A stretch of DNA of 64,000 nucleotides from Eubacteriaceae bacterium (GCA_902362455.1 CABIWJ010000005.1:1-64000), one strand, 5' to 3'; counted from the first letter of the stretch, positions 53,483 to 63,095 are shown. The notes: a model not told the origin generated them from the sequence alone. Translations and numbers: made by a program.

Positions 53483-54586
53483 ATGGCAAAACAGATATAT
53501 TATATAGATATTAATCGTATTAAAAGGAATACTGCAGGTTCAAAAGCTAAAGATGATATTGCAGATATATGTAAGAAAAATGGATATAACAGAGTGGTAC
53601 TTCCGACATTTCCTGATAAAGGTAGTAAAATATATAAGAAATTGTGGCTTTGCATTATATGTCCTATCAATTGGATAAAATTATATTTCAAAATACCAAA
53701 AGATGCGATTGTACTTTATCAACATCCAATGTATGGTAATAGATATACTAATAAATGTGTACCAATATTGAAAAAAAGAAAGAATATTAAATTTATAGCA
53801 ATAGTACATGATTTAGAATCATTAAGGCAGGGAATAGCGGGAGTAATAGAAAATAATACCAAAACCAATGAAATTGCAGATAATATGCTTTTAAAGAAAA
53901 TGGATTATGTTATTTGCCATAATGAAAAGATGAAGAAGTATCTTATTGAAAAAGGATTTGATAGTAATAGACTAATACTACTTGGAATATTTGACTATTT
54001 GACGAATATTGAGAAATCCGAACAGATAACCCCTTTTGATAATAATAGATGTGAGGTGTCTATTGCAGGAAATTTAGCTATTGGTAAGAGTGGCTACATA
54101 TATGAACTCATTAAGGATTATGAGAATAACGACAAAATATTTATAAACCTCTATGGTAATAACTTTGACGAAACTAAAGCAACATCTAATTCAAAATGGC
54201 ATGGTTCATTTCCGGCAGAAAAATTACCGGGCATAATAGCAGGTAACTTCGGGATTATATGGGATGGACCAAGCGATGAGAGTTGTAAAGGTAATACAGG
54301 CGAATATTTAAAATATAATAATCCACACAAGACATCACTTTATCTTGCATCAGGGCTTCCGGTAATAATATGGAAGCAGGCTGCAATGGCGGATTTCATA
54401 TTAAAGAATAACCTGGGTATAGCAGTAGATTCATTAAAAGATATCAGTAAGGCAATAAGCGGATTAAGTAACGAAGAATATGAAATAATGCGTAAGAATG
54501 TTGAAATTATAGGAAGAAAATTAAGGGAAGGAGAATATTTTACAAAGGCATTTTCTACAGCTTTAGATAAGATAGAGAATGAATAA
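53483..54586 (+). CDS. Probable galactofuranosyltransferase
   Basis: The 367-residue GT-B protein has FIAIVHDLESLRQGI (about 105-120), CEVSIAGNLAIGKSGYI, and the C-terminal NNPHKTSLYLASGLPVIIWKQAAMADFI (about 275-302). That last segment resembles the nucleotide-binding region of beta-1,6-galactofuranosyltransferases related to WbbI. UDP-Galf from the locus glf gene would be the donor. A well-placed GAAGGAG precedes the ATG. The family name is moderately certain; the acceptor is unknown. Confidence 0.78.
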   Translation: MAKQIYYIDINRIKRNTAGSKAKDDIADICKKNGYNRVVLPTFPDKGSKIYKKLWLCIICPINWIKLYFKIPKDAIVLYQHPMYGNRYTNKCVPILKKRKNIKFIAIVHDLESLRQGIAGVIENNTKTNEIADNMLLKKMDYVICHNEKMKKYLIEKGFDSNRLILLGIFDYLTNIEKSEQITPFDNNRCEVSIAGNLAIGKSGYIYELIKDYENNDKIFINLYGNNFDETKATSNSKWHGSFPAEKLPGIIAGNFGIIWDGPSDESCKGNTGEYLKYNNPHKTSLYLASGLPVIIWKQAAMADFILKNNLGIAVDSLKDISKAISGLSNEEYEIMRKNVEIIGRKLREGEYFTKAFSTALDKIENE

Positions 54587-54610
54587 TAAAATATATTTAA
54601 GCAGACAATT

Positions 54611-55561
54611 ATGGTAGATTTAAAGATAGAGTTACCAGACGGCTTTCTTGAAGAAGAAGTAAGATGTGATTATACGGTAACCAAAGACATTAAAGAAGTA
54701 TGGGCAATAGAGATAGACTTGCTTATGCAGTTAGACGAAGTGTGTAAGAAACATAATCTCAAATATTACATTACAGATGGTACGATGCTAGGAACAGTAA
54801 GACATAAAGGATTTATACCATGGGATGATGATATAGACGTTACAATGTTTCGTGATGATTATGAGAAATTATTGAAAGTGGCAGAGACAGAGTTTAAATA
54901 TCCATATTTCTTACAGACAGAATATAGTGACCCGGGTTGTCTAAGAGGACATGCACAACTTAGAAATTCAGCAACTACAGGAATATTGAAGACAGAAGAG
55001 GGCAAATTTAAGTTTAATCAAGGATTATTTCTTGATGTATTCGTAATGGATAACGTTATTGATGATAAGAAGTTATACGAGCAGCAGAAGAAAGATGCAG
55101 AAAAATACAGGAAAAGAGCTGTTAAATATGCGAGATGGTCTACTAGATATTATAAGCAGAATACATGGCAGAGCAAAGTAAAGGGAATATTATATCCGGT
55201 TGTAAATACGTTTTTAAGAAAGACTAAGCTTGAAGAGAAGAACTTTAGGAAATTTGAAGAGGTCTGTAAGAGGTATAACAATATGGAGACAAAGTATGTG
55301 ACAACTTTAGAGTTTTCGTTCGATATAGAGAGATGGGGCAAGAGATTAAAGTCATATTTCGATAAGGTTGAATATATGCCATTTGAATTCATAAAACTTC
55401 CGATATCAGTTGATTATGATGAGATGCTGAGAAATGATTATGGAGACTATATGGTATTCAAGAAAGGAGCCAGCGCACATGGTGATATGATAATTGACAC
55501 AGACAGATCATATACTGAATATATTAATAAGATAACAAAAGATAAGAGTGGAAATAAATAG
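54611..55561 (+). CDS. licD: LicD family phosphotransferase (copy 3, adjacent to choline genes)
   Basis: The 316-residue LicD protein has KYYITDGTMLGTVRHKGFIPWDDDIDVTMF (about 52-81), GLFLDVFVMDNV and YGDYMVFKKGA near the C-terminus. Here the usual GG in 'GGT-LLG' is DG, a small deviation. It lies immediately upstream of licA and licC, making it the best candidate for the phosphocholine transferase that decorates the glycan. It is a separate lineage from the two copies near 39-41 kb. The start has a weak binding site, so translation may be coupled to the preceding gene. Confidence 0.88.
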   Translation: MVDLKIELPDGFLEEEVRCDYTVTKDIKEVWAIEIDLLMQLDEVCKKHNLKYYITDGTMLGTVRHKGFIPWDDDIDVTMFRDDYEKLLKVAETEFKYPYFLQTEYSDPGCLRGHAQLRNSATTGILKTEEGKFKFNQGLFLDVFVMDNVIDDKKLYEQQKKDAEKYRKRAVKYARWSTRYYKQNTWQSKVKGILYPVVNTFLRKTKLEEKNFRKFEEVCKRYNNMETKYVTTLEFSFDIERWGKRLKSYFDKVEYMPFEFIKLPISVDYDEMLRNDYGDYMVFKKGASAHGDMIIDTDRSYTEYINKITKDKSGNK

Positions 55562-55614
55562 ATATAACTAAATATAGCAAAATACGGCAGGATATAACAG
55601 TGATTATACCAGAC

Positions 55615-55643
55615 TAGACAAAAAACTACAGATATGTTATAGT
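55615..55643 (+). promoter_or_regulatory. Candidate promoter before licA
   Basis: TAGACA (55615-55620), a 17-base spacer and TATAGT (55638-55643) lie 37 bases before the licA start. If used, the choline module could be expressed independently of the capsule genes. Confidence 0.45.
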
Positions 55644-55679
55644 TTGGTTCGTTGCCTATGAAAAATAAGGAGATATGTA

Positions 55680-56648
55680 ATGGTCGAGAATAAAGTTAAT
55701 AACGCGGAAGATAAAGATATTAAGAGATGTACAGAAGAAAGTGAAGCAGAAAAAATTGAGGATAAAGAAGTGGCTGAGCTTATTGCCAAGGTGATGAAAG
55801 TACCATTAGATGGTATAAAGAATGTATCAGCACTAAAGAAAGGAATGACTAACCGCTCATTTATATTTGAATATGAAGATAAGAAATATATTATGAGAAT
55901 ACCGGGGAATGGTTCAAAAGAGACCGTTAACAGGGAAGAAGAAGCGGCAGTTTATAATATTATCAGCGATAAAGATATTTGTGATAATATAATATATATT
56001 AATCCAAAAACGGGTTACAAAATTACTGAATATATAGAAGATGCGAGAGCATGTGATCCGTTAAATGAAGAAGATTTAAGAAAATGTATGAAGAAATTAC
56101 GTGAATTTCACAATATGAAATTGAAAGTAGGTCATACATATGATTTATTCTGGTATCTGGAATATTATGAGAAGCTTTGGAAGGGCAGATCATCAATGTA
56201 TCCGGATTATGAAGAGACTAAGAAGAAAATATATGAGTTAAAAGATTACATAGAAGAACACGCAGGCGAGATGGTATTAACGCATATTGATCCTAATTAT
56301 AATAATTTTCTATTTAGTACAGACGAGAATGGAGAAGAAAAGTTGAATCTTATCGATTGGGAATATGCAGGAATGCAGGACCCTGATGTGGATATTGCTG
56401 TGTTTGGCACATATGCAATGTATAACAGGGAACAGATAGATAAGCTTATTTCAATATATTTTCCGGAAGGCTGTACAAGAGAAAGAAGAATAAATATATA
56501 TTGCTATGTTGCAATTTATGCAATGTTAACAAGTAACTGGTGTGAATATAAGAGACATCTGGGAATTAACTTTGGAGAGTATTCATTAATGCAGTACAGA
56601 TATGCTAAAGAATTTTATGATATTGCTAAAGCAGAGATGCGAAGCTAA
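55680..56648 (+). CDS. licA: Choline kinase (LicA-type)
   Basis: The 322-residue APH/choline-kinase-fold enzyme phosphorylates choline to phosphocholine. After an acidic N-terminus of about 30 residues come LKKGMTNRSFIFEYEDKKYIMRIPG (N-lobe, about 57-81), the catalytic loop THIDPNYNN (201-209) and LIDWEYAGMQDPDVDIA (from 224, metal-binding aspartate 226). This matches LicA proteins. It is followed by licC and a BCCT transporter, the classical choline-use order. Its kinase domain is closely related to the C-terminal half of the fusion protein at 59246. AAGGAG eight bases upstream supports the start. Confidence 0.93.
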   Translation: MVENKVNNAEDKDIKRCTEESEAEKIEDKEVAELIAKVMKVPLDGIKNVSALKKGMTNRSFIFEYEDKKYIMRIPGNGSKETVNREEEAAVYNIISDKDICDNIIYINPKTGYKITEYIEDARACDPLNEEDLRKCMKKLREFHNMKLKVGHTYDLFWYLEYYEKLWKGRSSMYPDYEETKKKIYELKDYIEEHAGEMVLTHIDPNYNNFLFSTDENGEEKLNLIDWEYAGMQDPDVDIAVFGTYAMYNREQIDKLISIYFPEGCTRERRINIYCYVAIYAMLTSNWCEYKRHLGINFGEYSLMQYRYAKEFYDIAKAEMRS

Positions 56649-56786
56649 TAACTTTGATAGCCAGAGTTATCAGATTCATAATAATTAAATTTTGGCATAA
56701 TAAACAGGTTCATAACAAATAAGATAACATATCAGGCATAGATATATGACAACTGATATGAAAATATAAGAAAGAAGGGCAGACAA

Positions 56787-57503
56787 ATGCATCATGTAGA
56801 GCGAGCTATAATAATGGCGGCCGGTTTTGGTAACCGAATGAGGCCGGTTACGGATACGATACCTAAGCCTTTAGTAAAGGTAAATGGTAAGAGAATGATT
56901 GAAACATGTATAGATGGATTATTAGCTAATGGGATTACTGAAATATACATAGTTGTAGGATATCTTAAAGAAAAGTTCAACGTTATTAAGGAGAAATATC
57001 CTTTTATCCAATTCATTGAAAATCCCTATTATGAAACATGTAATAATATTTCCTCATTATATATGGCGAGGGAACATTTAAAGAATGTACTTATACTTGA
57101 TGGAGATCAGGTAATTCGCAACGCAGAAATATTAAGACCTGAGTTCGAACGTTCGGGATATAATTGTGTATGGACAGATGAAGATACTATCGAATGGACT
57201 CTTACTGTAGAGAATGGTATTGGTGTGTCATGCAGCAGAATCGGTGGGAATCATGCATGGCAGATGTTCAGCATATCAAGATGGACAGAAGAGGATGGAC
57301 AAAAGTTAAAGAGACATTTAGAACTTGAATTCATAGAGAAGAAGAATACCAAGATATATTGGGATGATATACCATGCATCTGTCATTTTGATGAATATAA
57401 GATGGGCATTATGGAAATGAAGAGAGAAGATATGATAGAAATTGACAGCTTAGAAGAGTTAATTGCGATGGATAGCAGTTATGCGAAATATAAAGAGAAT
57501 TAA
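56787..57503 (+). CDS. licC: CTP:phosphocholine cytidylyltransferase (LicC)
   Basis: The 238-residue nucleotidyltransferase carries RAIIMAAGFGNRMRPVTDTIPKPLVKVNG (about 6-34), the Rossmann signature of sugar-nucleotide transferases, and YIVVGYLKEKF, FIENPYYETCNNISSLYMA and LILDGDQVI as in LicC. It would activate phosphocholine with CTP to CDP-choline, the donor for LicD. It stands between licA and the BCCT transporter. A shortened relative lies at 61003-61155. Confidence 0.92.
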   Translation: MHHVERAIIMAAGFGNRMRPVTDTIPKPLVKVNGKRMIETCIDGLLANGITEIYIVVGYLKEKFNVIKEKYPFIQFIENPYYETCNNISSLYMAREHLKNVLILDGDQVIRNAEILRPEFERSGYNCVWTDEDTIEWTLTVENGIGVSCSRIGGNHAWQMFSISRWTEEDGQKLKRHLELEFIEKKNTKIYWDDIPCICHFDEYKMGIMEMKREDMIEIDSLEELIAMDSSYAKYKEN

Positions 57504-57592
57504 TAGAAATAAATTATAAGGCTTAGGATATAAGAAGACATTAAGTATATGCCTGGTATAAATTAAAGGATAAAAGACATAGGAGAGCAGAG

Positions 57593-59134
57593 ATGGAAAA
57601 TAAAGAGCAGAGAAGAAGTAGTGATATTGACTGGTTTTCAATGATAGTACCATTGTTAGGTGTTATAGCAGTATGTATATGGATATTTTTGTCACCAAGA
57701 CAGTCAGAGATAATAATACAGAAGGTAAGAAGTTTCTTCAGTGATGATATAGGAATAATATATGCAATCGTGGGACTTGGAATGTTTGCATGTACAATGT
57801 TTGTTGCATTTTCTAAGTATGGAAAGATAAAACTTGGTAAAGAAGATGATAAACCTATATATTCGTCTTTTAGCTGGGGTGTAATGATATTTACAGCTAC
57901 AATGGCAGCAGATACATTATTCTATTCATTATGTGAATGGGCATTATATGCAAATGAACCATATATCAATAGTTTGGGTGGTATTCAGAAATGGGCATCA
58001 ACGTATCCGTTATTCCATTGGGGACCAATAGGATGGAGTTTCTACATAATGGTAGGTGCGGCATTTGGATTTATGCTTCATGTAAGAGGCAGAGAGAAAC
58101 AGAAGTTCTCTGAAGGATGCAGACCACTTATTGGTGATAAGGTAGATGGAATATGGGGCAAGATAATCAATGTTATTGCTATATTTGCATTAATAGCGGG
58201 AACCGCGACGAGTTTCTCAGTATCAACACCATTGCTTACAAGAGCACTTACAAGAGTATTTGGCTTTAAACAGGGAACAGGGCTTACAATGTGTGTATTA
58301 CTTGTAATTGCTTTAGTATATACATTAACAGTACTTTTTGGAATGAAAGGTATACAGAAGTTAGCATCATATTGTTCATACCTTTTCTTCGCACTTTTAT
58401 TATACGTTCTTATAGGTGGACGTGAGGCTACATACATATTAGAAACAGGTTTTTCGGCAATAGGTAATATGACACAGAATTTTATTGGAATGGCTACTAA
58501 TCTTGATCCACTTCGTGAGAATATGTTTCCACAGAACTGGACAATTTATTACTGGGCTTACTGGCTTACATGTTGTGCAGCAACACCATTCTTTATTGGT
58601 AAAATCAGTAAAGGAAGAACAATTAAGAATACAATATTAGGCGGATATGCATGGGGACTTGCAGGAACTTTTGTATCATTTATAATTCTTGGTAATTATG
58701 GTATGGCACAGCAGTTAAAACATGGTGTGGATATCAGTGGAACAATTGCCAACACAGGTGATTATTCGGCAGCCATACTTAAAATATTTGATACATTGCC
58801 ATTATCAAGCATTGGCTTAATTATGTTAGTAATTACAATGATAACGTTCTATTCTACAACACTAGATGCATTAACGATGGTTATATCATCATATTCATAT
58901 AAGAAGTTAAAGGCAGATAAAGAACCACATAAAGCAGTAAGAACATTCTGGGCAATAGTATTCGTGTTATTTCCAATAGCGCTTATATTTGCAGAGAACT
59001 CGATGTACAGCTTACAGTCGGTGTCGGTAATATCAGCATTTCCGATGGGCGTGGTGGTTATAATGGTTATAGTAAGTTTCTTTAAAGATGCTAATAGCTA
59101 TATAAAAGATAAGAAATCAGGAAAAACGTCATAA
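57593..59134 (+). CDS. BCCT family choline/betaine transporter (copy 1)
   Basis: The 513-residue protein has about twelve membrane helices and the BCCT hallmarks YANEPYINSLGG, STYPLFHWGPIGWSFYI (about 135-151), and NWTIYYWAYWLTCCAATPFFIGKISKGRT (about 315-343). The family takes up choline, carnitine or glycine betaine with sodium or protons. Directly behind licA and licC it is the obvious choline importer, replacing the LicB permease of H. influenzae and pneumococcus. A strong hairpin follows the gene. GGAGAG supports the start. Confidence 0.93.
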   Translation: MENKEQRRSSDIDWFSMIVPLLGVIAVCIWIFLSPRQSEIIIQKVRSFFSDDIGIIYAIVGLGMFACTMFVAFSKYGKIKLGKEDDKPIYSSFSWGVMIFTATMAADTLFYSLCEWALYANEPYINSLGGIQKWASTYPLFHWGPIGWSFYIMVGAAFGFMLHVRGREKQKFSEGCRPLIGDKVDGIWGKIINVIAIFALIAGTATSFSVSTPLLTRALTRVFGFKQGTGLTMCVLLVIALVYTLTVLFGMKGIQKLASYCSYLFFALLLYVLIGGREATYILETGFSAIGNMTQNFIGMATNLDPLRENMFPQNWTIYYWAYWLTCCAATPFFIGKISKGRTIKNTILGGYAWGLAGTFVSFIILGNYGMAQQLKHGVDISGTIANTGDYSAAILKIFDTLPLSSIGLIMLVITMITFYSTTLDALTMVISSYSYKKLKADKEPHKAVRTFWAIVFVLFPIALIFAENSMYSLQSVSVISAFPMGVVVIMVIVSFFKDANSYIKDKKSGKTS

Positions 59135-59151
59135 TTAATATTAAATATAAC

Positions 59152-59210
59152 AAATATAACACATAGAGTAATTTTTTATAGACAGATATTACTTTATGTG
59201 TTATATTTTT
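59152..59210 (+). terminator. Terminator separating the two choline modules
   Basis: Twenty-base arms (59152-59171 and 59189-59208) pair completely with one GU pair, with a 17-base loop, and end in TTT. The hairpin lies 18 bases after the first BCCT stop. The fusion gene start is 36 bases further on. It could end the first module or act as an attenuator for the second. Confidence 0.65.
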
Positions 59211-59245
59211 ACTAGACGTTCACGAAATGTAAAAAGGAGACAATT

Positions 59246-61003
59246 ATGAACAACCAGGAAAAAGATGTATTAAAATATATATTTAAAGATAAAAGTATTA
59301 ATCAGAGAATGATAGCTGAGGCAACGGGACATTCATTAGGAACTGTTAATAAATGCATTAAAGAGCTTATAGATAATAAATATTTAGATGGTGAAATGCA
59401 GCTGTTACCTAAGGCGTTAGAATTAATTAAAAAGAGCAGACCACAGAATGCTATTATTTTAGCAGCGGGTTTCGGAATGAGAATGGTGCCAATTAATACT
59501 GAAGTATCTAAAGGAATGTTAGAAGTTAAAGGAGAACCTCTGATAGAAAGAACTATTAAGCAGTTACATGAGGCAGGTATAGATAAGATATACATAGTTG
59601 TTGGTTTTATGAAAGAACAATATGAATATCTGATAGATAAATATAATATAGAAATGGTTGTTAACAGCGAATACTCTATGAAGAACAATCTGTATTCGGT
59701 TAACAAAGTTATAGATAAGTTATCTGATTCATACATTATTCCATGTGATATCTGGTGTAAGAATAATCCTTACGATGGTGTCGAATTATATTCGTGGTAT
59801 ATGGTAAATGATACAAAGAATATCGAGAGCACAGTAAGTATTAACAGAAAGAAAGAATTAATACCTGTCAAAGATGACGAGCAAGGCAATGCTATGATAG
59901 GAATAAGCTATCTTACAGGTGAAGATGCGGCTTTAGTTAAAGAAGAGATAATCAGGTTATGCGAAAATGAAAGAAATAGTGATAAATTCTGGGAAGAAGC
60001 ATTATTTACGGATAGAATTAAGGTAGCAGCTAAAATCGTAAAGAGTGGTGATGCTGTGGAGATAAATACATATGAGCAGTTAAAGGAATTAGATGGTGAA
60101 TCGGCGAATCTTAAGTCAAAGGCAATTGAAATTATCGCTGATGTTATGAGCGTAGGAATAGGAGATATAAAGAATATTGAGGTGCTTAAAAAGGGAATGA
60201 CGAACCGCTCATTTTTATTCAATTGTAAGGGTAAAAAATATATTATGAGAATACCAGGTCCCGGAGCAAATGAGATGATAAACAGGAAGCAGGAGGCAGA
60301 GGTTTATAACGTAATAAAGGATAAAAAAATCTGTGACGAGATAATATTTATTGACCCGGATACAGGTTATAAAATAACAGAATACATAGAAAATGTAAGA
60401 ATGTGTGATCCATTCAATAAAGATGAAGTAAGCCGATGCATAAGCAGGTTAAAAGATTTTCATAAGCTTAAGTTAGAAGTTGGTCATGAATTTGATATAT
60501 TTAAGAATATGGAATTTTATGAAAACTTATGGGAAGGCAAGCCGTCTGTTTACAGGGATTACATTGATACAAAAAATAAAATGTATGAATTAAAAGAATA
60601 TATAGACAGTCACGTCAAAGAGAAAATCTTATGTCATATAGATGCTAATTGTGATAATTTTCTGTTTAGTAAGGCAGCTGACGGAACAGAGAAGATAACG
60701 TTAATAGATTGGGAATATGCAGGAATGCAGGACCATGATATAGATATAGCAATGTTTGGAATATATGCTATGTATGATAGAGATAAAATGGATGAATTAA
60801 TTGACATTTATTATGAAAACAATTGCTTACCTGAAATACGGATAAAGATATATTGTTATATTGCTGTTTGTGGTCTGTTGTGGAGTAACTGGTGTGAATA
60901 TAAGAGAAATCAGGGTGTTGATTTTGGAGATTATTCAATAAGACAGTACAGATATGCTAAAGAATACTACAGGATAGCCAAGGAGGAAATGGAGAAATTA
61001 TAA
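59246..61003 (+). CDS. wHTH - phosphocholine cytidylyltransferase - choline kinase fusion
   Basis: The 585-residue protein has three parts. Residues 1-65 are a winged helix-turn-helix (KDVLKYIFKDKSINQRMIAEATGHSLGTVNKCIKELIDNKYL). Residues about 70-290 are a LicC-like nucleotidyltransferase (NAIILAAGFGMRMVPIN, IYIVVGFMKEQYEYL). Residues about 295-585 are a LicA-like kinase (MTNRSFLFNCKGKKYIMRIPG, CHIDANCDNF, LIDWEYAGMQD). Linked LicC-LicA fusions are known from Treponema. The added DNA-binding-like domain suggests a bifunctional CDP-choline synthase that may also regulate choline genes; regulation is inference. The kinase half resembles LicA at 55680. Confidence 0.88.
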   Translation: MNNQEKDVLKYIFKDKSINQRMIAEATGHSLGTVNKCIKELIDNKYLDGEMQLLPKALELIKKSRPQNAIILAAGFGMRMVPINTEVSKGMLEVKGEPLIERTIKQLHEAGIDKIYIVVGFMKEQYEYLIDKYNIEMVVNSEYSMKNNLYSVNKVIDKLSDSYIIPCDIWCKNNPYDGVELYSWYMVNDTKNIESTVSINRKKELIPVKDDEQGNAMIGISYLTGEDAALVKEEIIRLCENERNSDKFWEEALFTDRIKVAAKIVKSGDAVEINTYEQLKELDGESANLKSKAIEIIADVMSVGIGDIKNIEVLKKGMTNRSFLFNCKGKKYIMRIPGPGANEMINRKQEAEVYNVIKDKKICDEIIFIDPDTGYKITEYIENVRMCDPFNKDEVSRCISRLKDFHKLKLEVGHEFDIFKNMEFYENLWEGKPSVYRDYIDTKNKMYELKEYIDSHVKEKILCHIDANCDNFLFSKAADGTEKITLIDWEYAGMQDHDIDIAMFGIYAMYDRDKMDELIDIYYENNCLPEIRIKIYCYIAVCGLLWSNWCEYKRNQGVDFGDYSIRQYRYAKEYYRIAKEEMEKL

Positions 61004-61155
61004 ATCCTATAAAAAGAGCCATTATAATGGCAGCAGGCTTAGAAAGCAGAACGAGACCGGTTACGGATACCACACCATACCTCTTGTTTGATGAGTTAAT
61101 TAAACTAGATAAAAGTTATGAAAATATTGTAAATGGAGGAAAGAAAGATGAGTAA
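61003..61155 (+). pseudogene. licC remnant with an internal deletion
   Basis: The frame reads RAIIMAAGLESRTRPVTDTTP, then LLFDELIKLDKSYENIV, then stops at 61153. These match residues 6-26 of LicC (RAIIMAAGFGNRMRPVTDTIP) and its end (SLEELIAMDSSYAKY), with about 195 residues missing between them. There is no proper start. It lies between the fusion gene and the second BCCT transporter, exactly where licC sits in the first module. Confidence 0.75.
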
Positions 61156-62728
61156 AGAAACGAAAAAGGAAGGATTAATAGGAAGATTAGACTGGTTTTC
61201 AATGATAGTACCTCTTATAGGTGTTATTGCAATGTGTATTATGTTTATGGTATTTCCGAATGAATCCACAGCAGTATTAAAGAATATCAGAGGTTTTCTG
61301 GGAGATGACTTCGGCATATATTATGCTATATTAGGACTTGGAATATTTGCATGTACAATGTTTATAGCATTTTCTAAGTATGGAAAGATTAAGTTAGGAA
61401 AAGATTGTGACAAACCGCAGTATTCATCATTTAGCTGGGGTGTAATGATATTTACTTCGACTATGGCAGCAGATATCTTATTTTATTCTCTATGTGAATG
61501 GGCATTATATGCAAATGAGCCATATATAGAGCAATTAGGCGGAATCCAGAAATGGGCATCTACATATCCGTTATTCCATTGGGGACCAATAGCATGGAGC
61601 TTTTATATTGTATTGGCTGTAGCGTTTGGATTTATGCTGCATATAAGAGGAAGAGAAAAACAGAAATTCTCTGAAGGGTGCAGACCGCTTTTAGGAGATA
61701 AGGTGGATGGTATTTGGGGGAAAATTATTGATTTAATAGCAATATTTGCATTGATTGCAGGTACGGCTACAACATTTTCGCTTGCAACTCCTCTGTTATC
61801 TACAGCACTTAGTGAAGTGTTCGGGTTCAACAAGGGTACAACATTAACAATTATAATTCTTCTGATTATAGCATTTGTATATACACTAACTGTTTTACTT
61901 GGAATGAAAGGTGTATCAAGACTGGCTTCAGGCTGTTCATACCTATTCTTTGCATTGTTATTATACTTCTTAATCGGTGGTAAAGAAGCTACATATATTT
62001 TAGAAACAGGATTTTCGGCAATAGGAAATATGACACAGAACTTCATTGGAATGGCAACCTGGTTAGATCCACTTCGTGAGAATTCATTTCCACAGAACTG
62101 GACAATCTATTATTGGGCATACTGGATGGTATGGTGTGTGGCTACTCCATTCTTTATTGGTAAAATTAGTAAGGGAAGAACAGTTAAAAATACGGTACTT
62201 GGTGGCTATGGATGGGGTCTTGCAGGAACGTTTACATCATTTATTATTCTTGGTAACTATGGTCTGGCACAGCAGATGAAGCATGGCCTTGATGTAAGTG
62301 GAAGTATTGCAGCAAATGGCGATTATTCAGCAGCTATTATGAAAATATTTGATACGTTGCCATTGTCAAGCATAGGACTTATTCTTCTGGTAATAACCAT
62401 GATAGCTTTCTATTCAACAACTTTTGATGCACTTACAATGGTAATATCATCATACTCATATAAGAAATTAAAAGTTGATGAAGAACCTGATAAGAAAGTC
62501 AGAACATTCTGGGCGATTATGTTTATATTATTCCCGATAGCATTAATTTTCTCAGAGAATTCAATGTATAGCCTGCAATCGGTATCGATTATTGCAGCAT
62601 TTCCAATTGGAATAATAGTAATAATGATAGTAGCAAGTTTCTTTAAAGATGCTAAGAAATATTTAGAGGAGAAAGAAAAACCAGTGATTTGCGAAGAAGA
62701 TAAAAAAGAGACTGAAGCTAATAAGTAG
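61148..62728 (+). CDS. BCCT family choline/betaine transporter (copy 2)
   Basis: The 526-residue paralogue of the first BCCT protein is highly similar throughout, including KWASTYPLFHWGPIAWSFYI and NWTIYYWAYWMVWCVATPFFIGK. The ATG at 61148 is chosen because GGAGGAAAG (61135-61143) is a proper binding site; the ATG at 61133 lies inside that site. The C-terminal tail is longer and more charged than in copy 1. It probably imports choline with different affinity or regulation. A clear terminator follows. Confidence 0.92.
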   Translation: MSKETKKEGLIGRLDWFSMIVPLIGVIAMCIMFMVFPNESTAVLKNIRGFLGDDFGIYYAILGLGIFACTMFIAFSKYGKIKLGKDCDKPQYSSFSWGVMIFTSTMAADILFYSLCEWALYANEPYIEQLGGIQKWASTYPLFHWGPIAWSFYIVLAVAFGFMLHIRGREKQKFSEGCRPLLGDKVDGIWGKIIDLIAIFALIAGTATTFSLATPLLSTALSEVFGFNKGTTLTIIILLIIAFVYTLTVLLGMKGVSRLASGCSYLFFALLLYFLIGGKEATYILETGFSAIGNMTQNFIGMATWLDPLRENSFPQNWTIYYWAYWMVWCVATPFFIGKISKGRTVKNTVLGGYGWGLAGTFTSFIILGNYGLAQQMKHGLDVSGSIAANGDYSAAIMKIFDTLPLSSIGLILLVITMIAFYSTTFDALTMVISSYSYKKLKVDEEPDKKVRTFWAIMFILFPIALIFSENSMYSLQSVSIIAAFPIGIIVIMIVASFFKDAKKYLEEKEKPVICEEDKKETEANK

Positions 62729-62888
62729 AAATATTATAATATTAATATTCATAAAAACATTATCGATATAGTAGTAAATACTAATAAATATTGTTTAATA
62801 AATTAGTACTGAACTAATTGAACTTTGAAAATTAATATGGTAAAAAATAATTTTATATGCTAGTATATAAATATAGCTAGTAGTAAAG

Positions 62889-62928
62889 GCGGTAAGAAGT
62901 GTTGGGTGCAGATTTCTTACCGCTTTTT
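62889..62928 (+). terminator. Intrinsic terminator of the choline modules
   Basis: A perfect 10-bp stem GCGGTAAGAA (62889-62898) with its complement (62914-62923), a 15-base loop and TTTTTGA. It lies about 160 bases after the second BCCT stop. The 367-base gap from 62729 to 63095 otherwise contains only AT-rich sequence and the leader of the next gene; no other gene was seen. Confidence 0.85.
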
Positions 62929-63095
62929 GATAACTAATGATTTGAATGATTCATAAATGTACGCAGGTTATATAAAAATATGAAATAACAGATTCTATAT
63001 TTTGGAAACAGTGGATAATTTATGATGAGGTACACAGGAAAGATATAAAAAAGCAGATTTTGTATTAAGAAAAACAATGGAAATGGAGAGAAGTT

